A stretch of DNA of 64,000 nt from Gammaproteobacteria bacterium (GCA_016744395.1 JADGEK010000005.1:24146-88145); one strand, 5' to 3'; counted from the stretch's first letter, positions 1 through 9,176 are shown. Numbers and translations are program-made. Notes: generated by a model from the letters alone, not told the origin.

Positions 1-365
1 ATATGTTCACTGGAAAGAAATTTAAAGATAGTATGGCCAATTTGGATTAAATCACCTGAGCATAATTTCTGTTGAGTGACTTTGATATCATTAATGAAGG
101 TTGAATTGGAACTATTGAGATCGTTTATTGTAAAGCCAGACTGAGAAAACTCAATTCGTGCGTGTTGGCGTGAAACAGAAGGGTCGTTTAATTCAATATG
201 ACAGTTTTTTTCACGGCCTATAGAAATGGTTTCATGAGGCAAATGAATAATACCCTCACCAATACTATGTGGATAGATACGCACCAGGCAGGCTTCAGAA
301 GAGTCATCAAGAACACGGGGCGGTGTGTGTGTAATGCATGTGGTTTGGAGGTCAGTATCAATCAT
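1..365 (-). CDS. FHA-domain protein, N-terminal part (runs off the left edge)
   Basis: Reading leftwards from an ATG at 365 the frame stays open to the window edge (121 codons). The product starts MIDTDLQTTC and contains a forkhead-associated phosphothreonine-binding domain from about residue 28: the core ISIGREKNCHIELNDPSVSRQHARIEF holds the GR, the S-R-H cluster and, further on, the N-S-S-N-S-T-F-IND strand that define FHA domains. In many gammaproteobacteria such an N-terminal FHA domain is followed by a GGDEF domain (diguanylate cyclase), but the downstream part lies outside the window, so the effector is not known. The FHA call is firm; the GGDEF idea is inference. Confidence 0.85.
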   Translation of the reverse strand, partial: MIDTDLQTTCITHTPPRVLDDSSEACLVRIYPHSIGEGIIHLPHETISIGREKNCHIELNDPSVSRQHARIEFSQSGFTINDLNSSNSTFINDIKVTQQKLCSGDLIQIGHTIFKFLSSEH

Positions 366-464
366 GGTGTCAACAGTTTATTTTTATTTTCAGTTCATAA
401 AATAATAGCACAAAAATGACAGAAGGAAATGAATGGCTTAACAGTCGCATCAATAATAAGAAAT

Positions 465-513
465 AGAGGCAACCACTACCCTGAAACAGGGGCATGTAGT
501 ACCTCTCTTTTTT
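465..513 (-). terminator. imperfect hairpin after the DUF1015 gene
   Basis: Three nested complementary arms (AGAGG 465-469 with CCTCT 502-506, ACTAC 475-479 with GTAGT 496-500, CCTG 480-483 with CAGG 487-490) form a long interrupted hairpin just past the stop of the leftward DUF1015 gene. A T run follows on the plus strand and a weaker T-rich stretch on the minus strand, so it may end transcription in either direction. Confidence 0.5.
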
Positions 514-527
514 GCACAGCGTAAACC

Positions 528-1862
528 TTATTTGATTTTGCGAGCTTCCAGATAAAAACGCTTTTCATCAGCTTCACCCATAGAAAATGTTTTTCTAGGC
601 AGTGCACCATCAAAGATGATGGTTTTAAATAAGCTGTGCTTTGAAATAGGAGGAAAGAAGAAACCCATATTCCCTTCTTTCACTCCCAACTCATTAACGA
701 CATCATCACCGTGAATAAAGTCAACTTTTCCGCCATTTTCTTCCAGGTAATCATTTAAAAATGATTCAATTGTGGCTAATTCCAAAGTGAAAACAGGATT
801 CTCTATTTGAATATAACCGTAACCAGAAGCATCATTAAAAGGAATAACATGAACATTTTCAATGTTTGAAACTTCTGTTGAGCGTTTCTTCATTTCTTCT
901 TCACTATCACAGCGACAAACATTGCAATTACCAGAAAAATGAGAATGCATATCTTTAAGAAGCTGTTCTGGATCGACATTAAAAATCACCCGATGGATAG
1001 GTTCAAATTGTAAACCCTCATCATGAATATTGACCAGTTCAACTAAGGCATAGCGTGCAGGATTATCCATCTCAGTAAGAGAATTATCAGCATCCTCTTT
1101 GATTTTTTCCCATATGGCTTTTGCCGTGGCTAAAGAATGATTGCCATCTCCCATGGCATATAAAAGTACCTCTTTATCCTCAGCATTATATTTTTTTGAA
1201 AAGACTTCTGGTGAGGCTAAGTGAGTGAGTGCATCGGCAACCTGTTGAACCAGTTCAGGTGTGTCAATGGCATATCCTTTAAGATGGCCACTCTCCATCA
1301 TTAAGTCAAAATCATAAAGTGGCTCAGGGTTTTTATTAAATAATGGTTCAATAACGGTACGCTCAGGATCATCAATTAAAACCATAATATGTGGTAATTC
1401 AATGGCTGCATCTTGTCTGACTTTAATGCGTGGCGGCAGACGATCAACAATAGTTCCCTCAGTGGCACGAATTAACGTTTGTGAACCTTTATTGAAGTCG
1501 TATTGTTCTAAGTCGATTGCCACAACCAGACCTTTGCGTGAATCAGCTTGTGATGTTTTTCTATCAACCAGTACAAAGCCTTTGTTTTTCATCGCAGTTA
1601 ATACACCATCATCAAGATATTGCTGCATGGTCGTATTGATGTTCTTAATGCGTTCATCACCGTCACTGTCTTCAAGAAAAACTTCTGGAAAAATAACATT
1701 GAGAGTTGAAGGTTCATTATTAGTGGTTTCTTTAGACTCGCTCCAATACTCTGGCTGAGAAGTATACTGGTCACAAGCAACAACAGACCACTTGTGTAAA
1801 TCAATGTCCTGGTTAGGTAATAAAATTTCAGGTACTTGTAAACCAATTTTATCTAAATTCAT
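528..1862 (-). CDS. DUF1015 family protein
   Basis: This 444-residue protein belongs to the DUF1015 family (PF06245). The family contains the conserved stretch seen here as LLYAMGDGNHSLATAKAIWE, and a C-terminal HGDDVVNELG block. These proteins are distantly related to ParB/sulfiredoxin-fold kinases such as archaeal ADP-dependent serine kinase, but the function of the bacterial members is not established. No signal peptide or membrane segment is visible, so it is probably cytosolic. I start at the ATG at 1862 (MNLDKIGLQ), preceded by GGAG at good spacing. A longer reading begins 7 codons upstream without a better ribosome site. It lies 87 bp downstream of purC on the same strand and may be cotranscribed with it. 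Confidence 0.8.
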   Translation of the reverse strand: MNLDKIGLQVPEILLPNQDIDLHKWSVVACDQYTSQPEYWSESKETTNNEPSTLNVIFPEVFLEDSDGDERIKNINTTMQQYLDDGVLTAMKNKGFVLVDRKTSQADSRKGLVVAIDLEQYDFNKGSQTLIRATEGTIVDRLPPRIKVRQDAAIELPHIMVLIDDPERTVIEPLFNKNPEPLYDFDLMMESGHLKGYAIDTPELVQQVADALTHLASPEVFSKKYNAEDKEVLLYAMGDGNHSLATAKAIWEKIKEDADNSLTEMDNPARYALVELVNIHDEGLQFEPIHRVIFNVDPEQLLKDMHSHFSGNCNVCRCDSEEEMKKRSTEVSNIENVHVIPFNDASGYGYIQIENPVFTLELATIESFLNDYLEENGGKVDFIHGDDVVNELGVKEGNMGFFFPPISKHSLFKTIIFDGALPRKTFSMGEADEKRFYLEARKIK

Positions 1863-1949
1863 ATTTATCTCCGACACGACCAATGGTGATTAAGTCTTGG
1901 TGTTAAACAATTTGTTATTTGTTAAAAATTTTTAAATTCGGGTATTACT

Positions 1950-2843
1950 TTAATGTGTGAGTCTGTCCAAAGCCTCAGAGTATTTAGCGGAAGTATTTTG
2001 TACTACTTCATCAGGTAACTCAGGTCCAGGAGATGTTTTATCCCAATCCAGTGTTTCAAGATAATCTCGCACATATTGTTTATCAAAACTGTGTGGGTTT
2101 GAACCAGGCTGATAAGCATCGGCCAACCAAAAACGTGAAGAGTCAGGTGTGAGTGCCTCATCAATCAAAGTCAGTTGATTATTAGCATCAACCCCAAATT
2201 CAAACTTAGTATCAGCAATGATAATACCACGAGGTAAAGCATATGCCGCAGCCTCAGTGTAGAGTTTTAGGCTGATGTCTTTAATTTGCTGTGCTAAATC
2301 ATTTCCGATAATGGCAACAGTAGCATCATAATCAATATTTTCATCATGTTCACCGACAGCAGCTTTGCTAGAGGGCGTATAGATGGCCTCAGGTAACTTA
2401 TCAGCTAACTGCAGTCCTTTAGGTAACTCTATACCGCAAATTGCACCGTTGGCCTGATAATCTTTCCAGCCAGAACCAATAATATAACCACGGACAATTG
2501 CCTCAACGGGTAATGCTTTGAGTTTTTTAACAACAATGGCTCGCCCTTCCACTAATTCGCGCTCCGTTTTGTCAGGGATTGCATCGGCCAATGATATTGC
2601 AGAAACCTGATTAGGAACGGTTGAGCTAAAGTGATTAAACCAGAAATTGGAAACACTGGTTAAAATAGCGCCTTTACCAGGAATGGCAGTGGGTAAAACG
2701 ACATCAAATGCTGATAAGCGATCAGTCGTGACGATCAGCATGTGGTCGTCACCGACAGCATAAATGTCCCTGACTTTTCCACGATGGATTAAAGGCAGGC
2801 TTTTTAAATCAGTATCAAAGAGTATAGGAACCATAGTATTCAT
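1950..2843 (-). CDS. purC: phosphoribosylaminoimidazole-succinocarboxamide synthase
   Basis: SAICAR synthase joins aspartate to CAIR with ATP hydrolysis in de novo purine synthesis. The 297-residue length and the N-terminal signature HRGKVRDIYAVGDDHMLIVTTDRLSAFD fit the longer, yeast Ade1-like form of the enzyme. The downstream VEAIVRGYIIGSGWKDY and the DEALTPDSSRFW motif are also typical (the latter is the PurC signature 2 region). It is a single cytosolic domain and appears complete. Two possible ATG starts lie three codons apart (MNTMVP) and neither has a strong Shine-Dalgarno sequence; a TATAAT hexamer lies upstream (2869-2874, minus strand). It is divergent from the flavin reductase gene. 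Confidence 0.96.
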   Translation of the reverse strand: MNTMVPILFDTDLKSLPLIHRGKVRDIYAVGDDHMLIVTTDRLSAFDVVLPTAIPGKGAILTSVSNFWFNHFSSTVPNQVSAISLADAIPDKTERELVEGRAIVVKKLKALPVEAIVRGYIIGSGWKDYQANGAICGIELPKGLQLADKLPEAIYTPSSKAAVGEHDENIDYDATVAIIGNDLAQQIKDISLKLYTEAAAYALPRGIIIADTKFEFGVDANNQLTLIDEALTPDSSRFWLADAYQPGSNPHSFDKQYVRDYLETLDWDKTSPGPELPDEVVQNTSAKYSEALDRLTH

Positions 2844-2989
2844 CAGTTGTTTTGATAAGAGATTGATAATTATAAAACATTGCCCATAAAAAAGCAGGAA
2901 TTAATTAAACTTGAATAATGTGGTCAGTGTACCCATCACTAAACTATTAATTTTTTAAATTCTAAAGCTAATTGACAGGAATGAAGGGT

Positions 2990-3607
2990 ATGAAAATAGG
3001 AATTATCAGTGGCAGTCATCGGCAAAACTCCCAAAGTTTAAAAGTGGGTACCTATATTCAGGAAACACTGGGCAAAGAGAATGCTTGTGAAACATGGCTT
3101 TATTCTCTTGAAGGTAATCCACTACCTTTCTGGGATGAAGGTGTATGGAATGGAGAGCAAAAATGGCTGGATATATTGACTCCAATGCAAGAGCAATTGG
3201 CAAGTTGTGATGCTCTGGTGGTTATTACGCCAGAGTGGCATGGTCAAGTGCCTGCAGGCTTAAAAAACTTTTTTTTACTTTTTGGAAAAAATGAATTAGC
3301 GGATAAGCCCGCTTTGATTGTTTCGGTTTCATCTGGAATCGGTGGCAGTTATCCTGTTGCAGAGTTGCGTATGAGCAGCTATAAAAACAGTCGAATTTGC
3401 TATATCCCTGAACATGTTATTATCCGTGAAGTTGAATCGGTGCTTAATAAAGAGGGTGCTGAAGCGAAAAATAATGAACGTTCTGATGGTTACATTCGTG
3501 AGCGCTTACAGTGGTCATTAGACATACTCAAAGAGTATGCAAAAGCCTTGAAAGGCGTTCGTGATAGTGGTGTGACACAAACTGATAAATTTGGCAACGG
3601 GATGTAG
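2990..3607 (+). CDS. NAD(P)H-dependent FMN reductase family flavoprotein
   Basis: The protein has the flavodoxin-like fold of the NADPH-dependent FMN reductase family (PF03358). It opens KIGIISGSHRQNSQSLKVG, where the GSxRxxSxS loop binds the FMN phosphate, and continues with VVITPEWHGQVPAGLKNFFL, the conserved region that packs on the flavin. Such enzymes reduce FMN, quinones, chromate or azo compounds in the cytosol; the true substrate cannot be read here. About 205 residues is normal. The start is taken at ATG 2990 because AGGA (2977-2980) is spaced 9 nt from it; a TTG at 2972 and an ATG at 2981 are in frame but worse placed. Confidence 0.85.
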   Translation: MKIGIISGSHRQNSQSLKVGTYIQETLGKENACETWLYSLEGNPLPFWDEGVWNGEQKWLDILTPMQEQLASCDALVVITPEWHGQVPAGLKNFFLLFGKNELADKPALIVSVSSGIGGSYPVAELRMSSYKNSRICYIPEHVIIREVESVLNKEGAEAKNNERSDGYIRERLQWSLDILKEYAKALKGVRDSGVTQTDKFGNGM

Positions 3608-3668
3608 AAGGTTATGTTGAATTGACAGCAATAGCATAAAGAAGCTTAAGCCTTTTAATTCAAGAGAG

Positions 3669-4115
3669 TCATTTATTCTTTGTTAAGAATGTATCCAGGT
3701 GATTGGCAAAAGCTTGTCGATCACTTTGACTTAAAGGAGGAGGGCCTCCAGTCTGGACGCCGCTGCTTCTTAGAGTATCCATAAAATCCCTCATGTTTAG
3801 AATGGATTTGATGGTACTTGCCGAATAGAGTTCACCTCTGGGGTTTAGTGCATGAGCCCCTTTTTCAATGATTTCAGCTGCCAGTGGAATATCACTGGTG
3901 ATGACCAAATCACCCTCTTGAGCGCGTTTAACAATTTCATTATCAGCGACATCAAAGCCAGGTGGTACTTTGACTGTTTTTATAAATTCGGATTGTGGTA
4001 CCTGTAAATACTGGTTTGCAACCAGAGTGACTAAAATTTCAGTACGCTTGGCTGCCCGATATAAAATGTCTTTGATCACCACTGGACAAGCATCCGCATC
4101 AACCCAAATTTTCAT
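3669..4115 (-). CDS. YaiI/YqxD family (DUF188) protein
   Basis: A 148-residue member of the UPF0178/DUF188 family (E. coli YaiI, Bacillus YqxD). The start [21 protein letters not shown] carries the conserved DADACP motif, followed by [20 protein letters not shown] and [14 protein letters not shown]. The fold is PIN-like with conserved acidic residues, suggesting a nuclease, but I know of no firmly established activity. The ATG at 4115 has GAGG at good distance; a TTG four codons upstream is in frame. It is convergent with the flavin reductase gene. Confidence 0.9.
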   Translation of the reverse strand: MKIWVDADACPVVIKDILYRAAKRTEILVTLVANQYLQVPQSEFIKTVKVPPGFDVADNEIVKRAQEGDLVITSDIPLAAEIIEKGAHALNPRGELYSASTIKSILNMRDFMDTLRSSGVQTGGPPPLSQSDRQAFANHLDTFLTKNK

Positions 4116-4232
4116 TTGAAACCTCAAATCTCAAGAAAAATGCCTTTATGTAATAAGAATCACAGAATAGGAATAGAACAATAATAGATAATCCCGCTAC
4201 TTTAACATCTTGCAATAAAAAAGGTTATCTTA

Positions 4233-4820
4233 ATGAAACAAGTTATGCATAAAATTGGTCTTTCCATTATCTTGTCAGCAATTGTACTATCACCAGTCTC
4301 TGCAGCAACGGATGAAGACAGTCAGAAAAAAATACTCCTGGAAAGCCGTTCAACCATACAAAAATTTGCCAAACACCTTAAAGGTGAATTAAAAGGCGCC
4401 ATGAAGCAAGGCGGACCTGTCAATGCCATTCAAGTGTGTAATGACAAAGCAATGGATATTACTTCAAGTGAAAGTCAGCAAAGTGGTGTCAGTCTGAGAA
4501 GAACGTCACTGAAAATTCGAAATCCTAAGAATCAGTCTGAAGCATGGGAAAAAGATGTATTGCAACAGTTTTCAGAAAGAAAAACCAAGGGTGAATCACT
4601 TAAAAAAATGGAATATAGTGAAATTGTTGAAGTGGATGGAAAAAAGCAATTTCGTTATATGAAAGCAATGGGGATTTCGCAACCGTGTTTGCATTGTCAT
4701 GGTGGAAAGTTACTGCCTGATGTGATGGCTAAACTCAATCAATTGTACCCTGATGATAAAGCAATTGGGTATAAATTAGGTGATCTTCGAGGTGCTATTG
4801 TTCTTATAAAAGATCTTTAA
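4233..4820 (+). CDS. periplasmic haem protein with DUF3365/Tll0287-like domain
   Basis: The 195-residue product starts with a Sec signal peptide (hydrophobic IGLSIILSAIVLSP, likely cleavage after VSA). The mature part resembles the DUF3365/Tll0287-like domain (PF11845). That domain is PAS-like and often forms the sensor part of membrane kinases, but here it is a stand-alone secreted protein. It has one c-type haem attachment motif, CLHCH, near residue 150, in the PCLHCHGG context typical of the family. It probably acts as a periplasmic redox or gas-sensing haem protein; the electron partner is unknown. Its 3' end overlaps the 3' end of the convergent polB by 4 bp. Confidence 0.82.
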   Translation: MKQVMHKIGLSIILSAIVLSPVSAATDEDSQKKILLESRSTIQKFAKHLKGELKGAMKQGGPVNAIQVCNDKAMDITSSESQQSGVSLRRTSLKIRNPKNQSEAWEKDVLQQFSERKTKGESLKKMEYSEIVEVDGKKQFRYMKAMGISQPCLHCHGGKLLPDVMAKLNQLYPDDKAIGYKLGDLRGAIVLIKDL

Positions 4821-7264
4821 AAAAGCTCATATTGTGCTTGTATGATTTTTTCCAGTGAGGTGTCAACGACCGAAAGTAATGCGTCAACGGCAGGAGCAAT
4901 TTGTTTTTCAATATAGTGCTCATAATCCAGAGGATGTTGATTAAACTCTATGGGTTCTGGGCCTGAAGTTGTAATGACATATTCAATCCAGCCACCAAAT
5001 TCATAGCGAGTTCTTTGTGATGATTGTTGTGCAGAAGCTTGTTCAGAGTGATGGGATGCATTTAATATATATTCTTCTGCTTTTTTAGCCGCTTGGGCAT
5101 GAGGTGGTCTATTTTTTATATAATCGGATAATTTTTGCCTTAGGCGTTTTCGATAAATCAATTGGTCATCAAATTCACCTTGCTTTAATCGCATAATAAT
5201 GTTTTTTAAATAGTCTTCATATGGAATTTCATTAAAGACACGGTGATAAATTTCTTGCTGAACTTCTCTGGCAAGACTGGTCCAGTCGGTACGAACTGTT
5301 TCAAGCCCTTTATAAATGATTTTTTGATCATTATTATCGAGCATTCCTGCATAGCGTTTTTTACTGCCTTTGTCAGAGCCTCTGACGGTAGGCATAAAAA
5401 AACGAATATAATGCGTTTCATATTCCATTTCTAAAAAAGATTCAATCTGATATTGTTCTCGGAGTACTTCTTTCCAATGGCTGTTGATTTTACCCGTCAG
5501 TTTATGACCAATTTTATCCGCTTCCTGTGCCTTTATTGCCCTCCCTAATGAGACAAAAACAGAGTCAGTATCACCATAAATGACGTCATAGCCTTCGGCT
5601 TCAATCATGATAGCTGTTTGTTTCATTAGCTCATGTCCTCTGAGTGTAATTGAGCTGGTTAAACGTGAATCATGAACACGACAACCTGCAGTGCCAAGTA
5701 CGCCATAAAATGAATTCATGATGATTTTTATTGCTTGAGAAAGGGCTTTATTCTCTTCTTCTTTTGCTTTATCTCGGGCCTGCCATAATGATTTAATGAT
5801 ACCAGGCAATATTGAATCGTCACGTGAAAAACGGATGCCATTAAAACCTGGAATGCATTCTGTTTCTTTTAATGTTTCTGCTTTGATTCTTGCATAAGGA
5901 TCTACTCTAAAGGTTCGGATAATACTGGGATATAAGCTTTTATAGTCCAGAACAAGTACGCTGTCGTACAGGCCAGGTTTTGAGTTCATGACATAACCAC
6001 CAGGTGCAGACAAGCCAGATTCTTGATCGTTAATATTGGGTGCCACAAAACCTTTTCGGTGTAATCTGGGGAGGTATTGATTGTCAAATGCTGCGACTGA
6101 GCCACCAGTGCGATCCATTTCAAGTCCTGTCAGTCGGGCTCGTTCTATGGCAAATTCAATTAGGTGAGTGTGTTTGAATATATCCAGTACCAGCTGACAA
6201 TCTTCAAGGTTATAGGCTGCTAAAGAAAGTTTATCTTCATAGAATTGGCGCTTTATTTCTTTTGCTTTTTTTAAAGGGTCATAATTTTTTTTGTCATTGT
6301 CAGCTTCTGATTTTATTAACTTGCCTCTGCCTAACAGCTCATTACCGACAGACTCTAATGAAAAGCTTCTAAAATTCCAGGTCGCACTTTTTAAAGTATC
6401 AATGCCATCTAAAACTACTCGTCCAGGAATGAGTAAAAAATAATGGCTTTGTTCAGTTTGTGCTTTTCGCCAAAGGGGTAAACTTTCTGCACGGCCAATG
6501 GCCAGCGAAATTTTAAGGCGGTCTGCTGTTTTTTGTAAAAATCTAAAATCAAAATTGATGACATTCCAACCGATTAAGATATCAGGATCTTGCTGTATGA
6601 TCAGTTCAATAAAGCGTAACATTAACTTTTTTTCAGTTGCATAGCACTCAATGTTTTGAGAGTTCTTTTCTTCAATTTCCCCTTTCATTAAAGTGACATG
6701 CCAATTTTCAGATAATAGTGATATGGAATAAAGTTCCTCAGAGTCATATGCTGTTTCAATGTCTAAAGAGATGACTTTGAATTTTGGCTTATAGTGACTT
6801 GCTTTAACTTTAGGATTGAGAATCAAGCCAAATGAATCATTTTTAATGGTCATTTGTTTGTGAGACAGATCAATGGCAACAGGACCTGTCAGGAATCGTT
6901 CAGTTAAATAACGTTCAACGGGCCTGATATCAGCTTCATAGTGTCTTATCTTCAAGCTCTGTAGTAATTCTCTTGCCTGATATAAACTGTGTTGAGAATT
7001 GAAATAAAGAGCTGAAACAGGCTTGTGTTCGAAGTCCTTCAATTGCAGTGGTTTGATGCTTATTTCTGTAAAGGATTGCAGTGCTTTAAGCACAGTTTGA
7101 GAGTCTTCCTGACGGATAAAGAATATGGCCTGCTGATTTTCTATTAGGACATGAATAGGACCCGAATCACTTGAAAACCAGAAATCCAGGATGATGCCTT
7201 TGGCAGTGTCTCGCCATTGGCGAGTCAATAAGAATGCATCGACTGATGCTTTAATCTCAGGCAT
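4817..7264 (-). CDS. polB: DNA polymerase II (family B)
   Basis: At 815 residues this is slightly longer than E. coli Pol II (783). The 3'-5' exonuclease domain is intact, with Exo I (SLDIETAYDSE), Exo II (NVINFDFRFL) and Exo III (YNLEDCQLVL). The polymerase domain has DYKSLYPSII, IIMNSFYGVLG and YGDTDSVFVSL with the catalytic aspartates, plus KKRYAGM. The enzyme takes part in replication restart and lesion bypass and in E. coli is SOS-induced; I see no LexA-type CTGT-N8-ACAG site upstream. The ATG at 7264 has only a weak ribosome site. Upstream lies a decayed regulator. Confidence 0.96.
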   Translation of the reverse strand: MPEIKASVDAFLLTRQWRDTAKGIILDFWFSSDSGPIHVLIENQQAIFFIRQEDSQTVLKALQSFTEISIKPLQLKDFEHKPVSALYFNSQHSLYQARELLQSLKIRHYEADIRPVERYLTERFLTGPVAIDLSHKQMTIKNDSFGLILNPKVKASHYKPKFKVISLDIETAYDSEELYSISLLSENWHVTLMKGEIEEKNSQNIECYATEKKLMLRFIELIIQQDPDILIGWNVINFDFRFLQKTADRLKISLAIGRAESLPLWRKAQTEQSHYFLLIPGRVVLDGIDTLKSATWNFRSFSLESVGNELLGRGKLIKSEADNDKKNYDPLKKAKEIKRQFYEDKLSLAAYNLEDCQLVLDIFKHTHLIEFAIERARLTGLEMDRTGGSVAAFDNQYLPRLHRKGFVAPNINDQESGLSAPGGYVMNSKPGLYDSVLVLDYKSLYPSIIRTFRVDPYARIKAETLKETECIPGFNGIRFSRDDSILPGIIKSLWQARDKAKEEENKALSQAIKIIMNSFYGVLGTAGCRVHDSRLTSSITLRGHELMKQTAIMIEAEGYDVIYGDTDSVFVSLGRAIKAQEADKIGHKLTGKINSHWKEVLREQYQIESFLEMEYETHYIRFFMPTVRGSDKGSKKRYAGMLDNNDQKIIYKGLETVRTDWTSLAREVQQEIYHRVFNEIPYEDYLKNIIMRLKQGEFDDQLIYRKRLRQKLSDYIKNRPPHAQAAKKAEEYILNASHHSEQASAQQSSQRTRYEFGGWIEYVITTSGPEPIEFNQHPLDYEHYIEKQIAPAVDALLSVVDTSLEKIIQAQYELF

Positions 7265-7300
7265 TATTAGGTTTAACTTGTATGTTATCAGGAAGAAAAT

Positions 7301-7507
7301 TTAAATTTTGAACACTGACCATTTGATAAAGTTGCTCAAATTCATTGGCTCGATTGTGGGAATGACCCTCAGGGTATTTTCTAAGGCAGTAATACCGCTG
7401 CTTAGGGTCGACTGACGGACAAAACAGGTTTTGACTACCTCATCAAGATATTGATATTTATGATTATTAATCAAACATTATCAATGTTTTAGGCTGGCTA
7501 ATCGCAT
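7301..7507 (-). pseudogene. decayed N-terminus of an OxyR/LysR-type regulator
   Basis: From an ATG at 7507 the frame reads MRLASLKH, two stop codons (codons 9-10), then about 58 more codons to a TAA at 7301. Residues 28-45 read CFVRQSTLSSGITALENT, almost the canonical helix-turn-helix of OxyR-like LysR proteins (family pattern ACFVSQSTLS-GI-LE). Everything stays in the frame of the ATG. After about residue 48 the similarity fades and the ligand-binding domain is absent. The fragment faces away from the hybrid peroxiredoxin gene, the position oxyR commonly takes next to such genes. It is therefore best read as a dead oxyR. There is no intergenic gene otherwise in 7265-7667. Confidence 0.72.
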
Positions 7508-7592
7508 ATCAAACTCACTCTAGTGCAGCCCAACAATAGTATAATCGATTTTTTCAATCATATCATTCTAATTAATCTGTTTTATTAATTTA

Positions 7593-7598
7593 TATAAT
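7593..7598 (+). promoter_or_regulatory. candidate -10 box for the hybrid peroxiredoxin gene
   Basis: A perfect TATAAT lies 70 bp before the start codon in a very A+T-rich stretch. No convincing -35 hexamer is seen at 17 bp, which would fit an activator-dependent promoter, but this is weak evidence. Confidence 0.35.
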
Positions 7599-7667
7599 TC
7601 TCGTAAAATGTCTCCATCAGCTACATAATAGCGACAAAAATTATTCTTATATCAGACGGAGAAAAAA

Positions 7668-8396
7668 ATGTTAGAAAATCGCGAAGGACAAAAAGTTCCA
7701 GCAGTGACTTTTAAAACACGTGAGAACAGTGATTGGGTTGATGTGACCAGCAGTGATTTATTTGATAATAAAAGAGTGGTCGTATTTGCTCTACCAGGTG
7801 CATTTACACCCACTTGTTCTTCAAGCCATTTACCAAGATACAACGAATTGTATCCTGTTTTTAAAGATAATGGCATTGATGATATCTATTGTCTTTCAGT
7901 TAATGACACATTTGTTATGAACGCTTGGCAGGACGACCAAAGCGCTGAGAAAATCACTATGATTCCTGATGGCAATGGTGAATTTTCAAAGGGTATGGGT
8001 ATGTTGGTTGATAAGAAGAATTTGGGCTTTGGTGACCGTTCATGGCGTTATGCAATGATTGTCAACAACGGCGAGATAGAAAAAATGTTTATCGAACCTG
8101 AAGTTGATGGTGACCCATTTGGCGTTTCTGATGCAGATACTGTATTGAAACATGTAAACCCAGAAGCCAAAGCTTTACCAACAGTGAGTGTGATTAGCCG
8201 CAGAGGTTGCCCTCATTGTACTCGTGCTAAAGAAATGCTGGATGCTAAAGGCTTGCCTTATGAAGAGATTGAACTGAGTCAGACTGTCACGAATCGTTCT
8301 TTAACGGCTTTAAGTGGATCACATTCCACGCCACAAATCTTCATGGATGGTCAGTTGATTGGTGGTGCCGATGATTTAGAGGCATTTTTCAAATAA
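7668..8396 (+). CDS. hybrid peroxiredoxin-glutaredoxin
   Basis: A two-domain peroxidase of 242 residues. Residues 1-160 form a Prx5-type peroxiredoxin with the peroxidatic cysteine at C50 in GAFTPTCSSSHLPRY. Residues 170-242 form a glutaredoxin with the active site CPHC (181-184) and the glutathione-binding STPQIF and GGADDL elements. In Haemophilus influenzae and other gammaproteobacteria such fusions reduce H2O2 and alkyl hydroperoxides directly with glutathione. The start has a clear CGGAG ribosome site. In relatives the gene is often divergent from oxyR; here only a decayed fragment of such a regulator remains, so control of this gene may be altered. Confidence 0.96.
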   Translation: MLENREGQKVPAVTFKTRENSDWVDVTSSDLFDNKRVVVFALPGAFTPTCSSSHLPRYNELYPVFKDNGIDDIYCLSVNDTFVMNAWQDDQSAEKITMIPDGNGEFSKGMGMLVDKKNLGFGDRSWRYAMIVNNGEIEKMFIEPEVDGDPFGVSDADTVLKHVNPEAKALPTVSVISRRGCPHCTRAKEMLDAKGLPYEEIELSQTVTNRSLTALSGSHSTPQIFMDGQLIGGADDLEAFFK

Positions 8397-8436
8397 ATTG
8401 TTTGTTATTTGAAGCACAGATACACTTCATGTAAAT

Positions 8437-8466
8437 GGTAGAGACAAGGCATGTTTTGTCTCTACC
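8437..8466. repeat. palindromic repeat, copy 1
   Basis: GGTAGAGACAA and its near complement TTGTCTCTACC flank GGCATGTT. It is one of six similar palindromes in this window. Lying between the convergent peroxiredoxin and rhodanese genes, it may also act as a terminator. Confidence 0.7.
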
Positions 8467-8500
8467 TTATACAATCGCTCAGTAATGGTTATCAACCGTA

Positions 8501-8974
8501 TTATTTAACGGGCTTGCGCTGATAATCCAGTAGTTTATTGGCAAAGTATCGATCACCAATTTCAGGATCAACAGGCTTTCCTTCCATATCCACTAATGGC
8601 AGATCATATTCATTCCAGCCACGCAGTCCAGTCTTTAACGAAGAGACATTGGTATATCCCATTTGCATGAGAGTATAGGCTGCAAAAATACTGCGGCTTC
8701 CAGAGCGGCACACAACTACTATTTCTCTATTACGTGCTTCAACCAGTTCGGGTTCTGTTTCTTCATGATCCCATTCCACGGCTGTTTCCAGAATACCGCG
8801 TGGTACATGCAATGAATTTTCAATGTACATGGTATCGTATTCCTGATTTTCTCTGACATCGAGGAATAAGAGATCATCATCATTATTCATCTTTTCTTCA
8901 ATATCCCACGGGAAGTATTCTTTAATCTGAGGTGCAATTTTTGCCACCAGATCTTTATAAGTCACTTGTTTCAT
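8501..8974 (-). CDS. rhodanese-like sulfurtransferase
   Basis: A single rhodanese domain of 157 residues. LLFLDVRENQEYDTMYIENSLHVPRG is the CH2A-like region, and the active-site loop is CRSGSRS with the persulfide-forming cysteine at C89. The loop is six residues long, as in sulfur-specific rhodaneses rather than Cdc25-like phosphatases. No signal peptide is seen, so it should be cytosolic. The sulfur donor and acceptor are unknown. It is convergent with the peroxiredoxin hybrid and divergent from phoX. Confidence 0.9.
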   Translation of the reverse strand: MKQVTYKDLVAKIAPQIKEYFPWDIEEKMNNDDDLLFLDVRENQEYDTMYIENSLHVPRGILETAVEWDHEETEPELVEARNREIVVVCRSGSRSIFAAYTLMQMGYTNVSSLKTGLRGWNEYDLPLVDMEGKPVDPEIGDRYFANKLLDYQRKPVK

Positions 8975-9176
8975 ATTATATTATGGCTTCGCTCTTAATA
9001 AATTAAATTAAGAATAGGAAATTTAAGCACAGTTTACAAGTGACATAGTCACTCTCAATATAAAAAACTATCATTATGCTTGTAGCCTGGCTCAATGATT
9101 ATGTTCCCGTTGAATTTTTGACCATTTTGGTCATAGGTACCTGAAGCACCCTTTATTTTTAAATGATAAAATTGCT

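Noticed and set aside
198-419. 73-codon plus-strand frame at the left edge
   Set aside because: It is antisense to the clear FHA domain read on the minus strand and has no coding character.
7265-7300. LexA operator for polB
   Set aside because: No CTGT-N8-ACAG or close variant within the upstream region.
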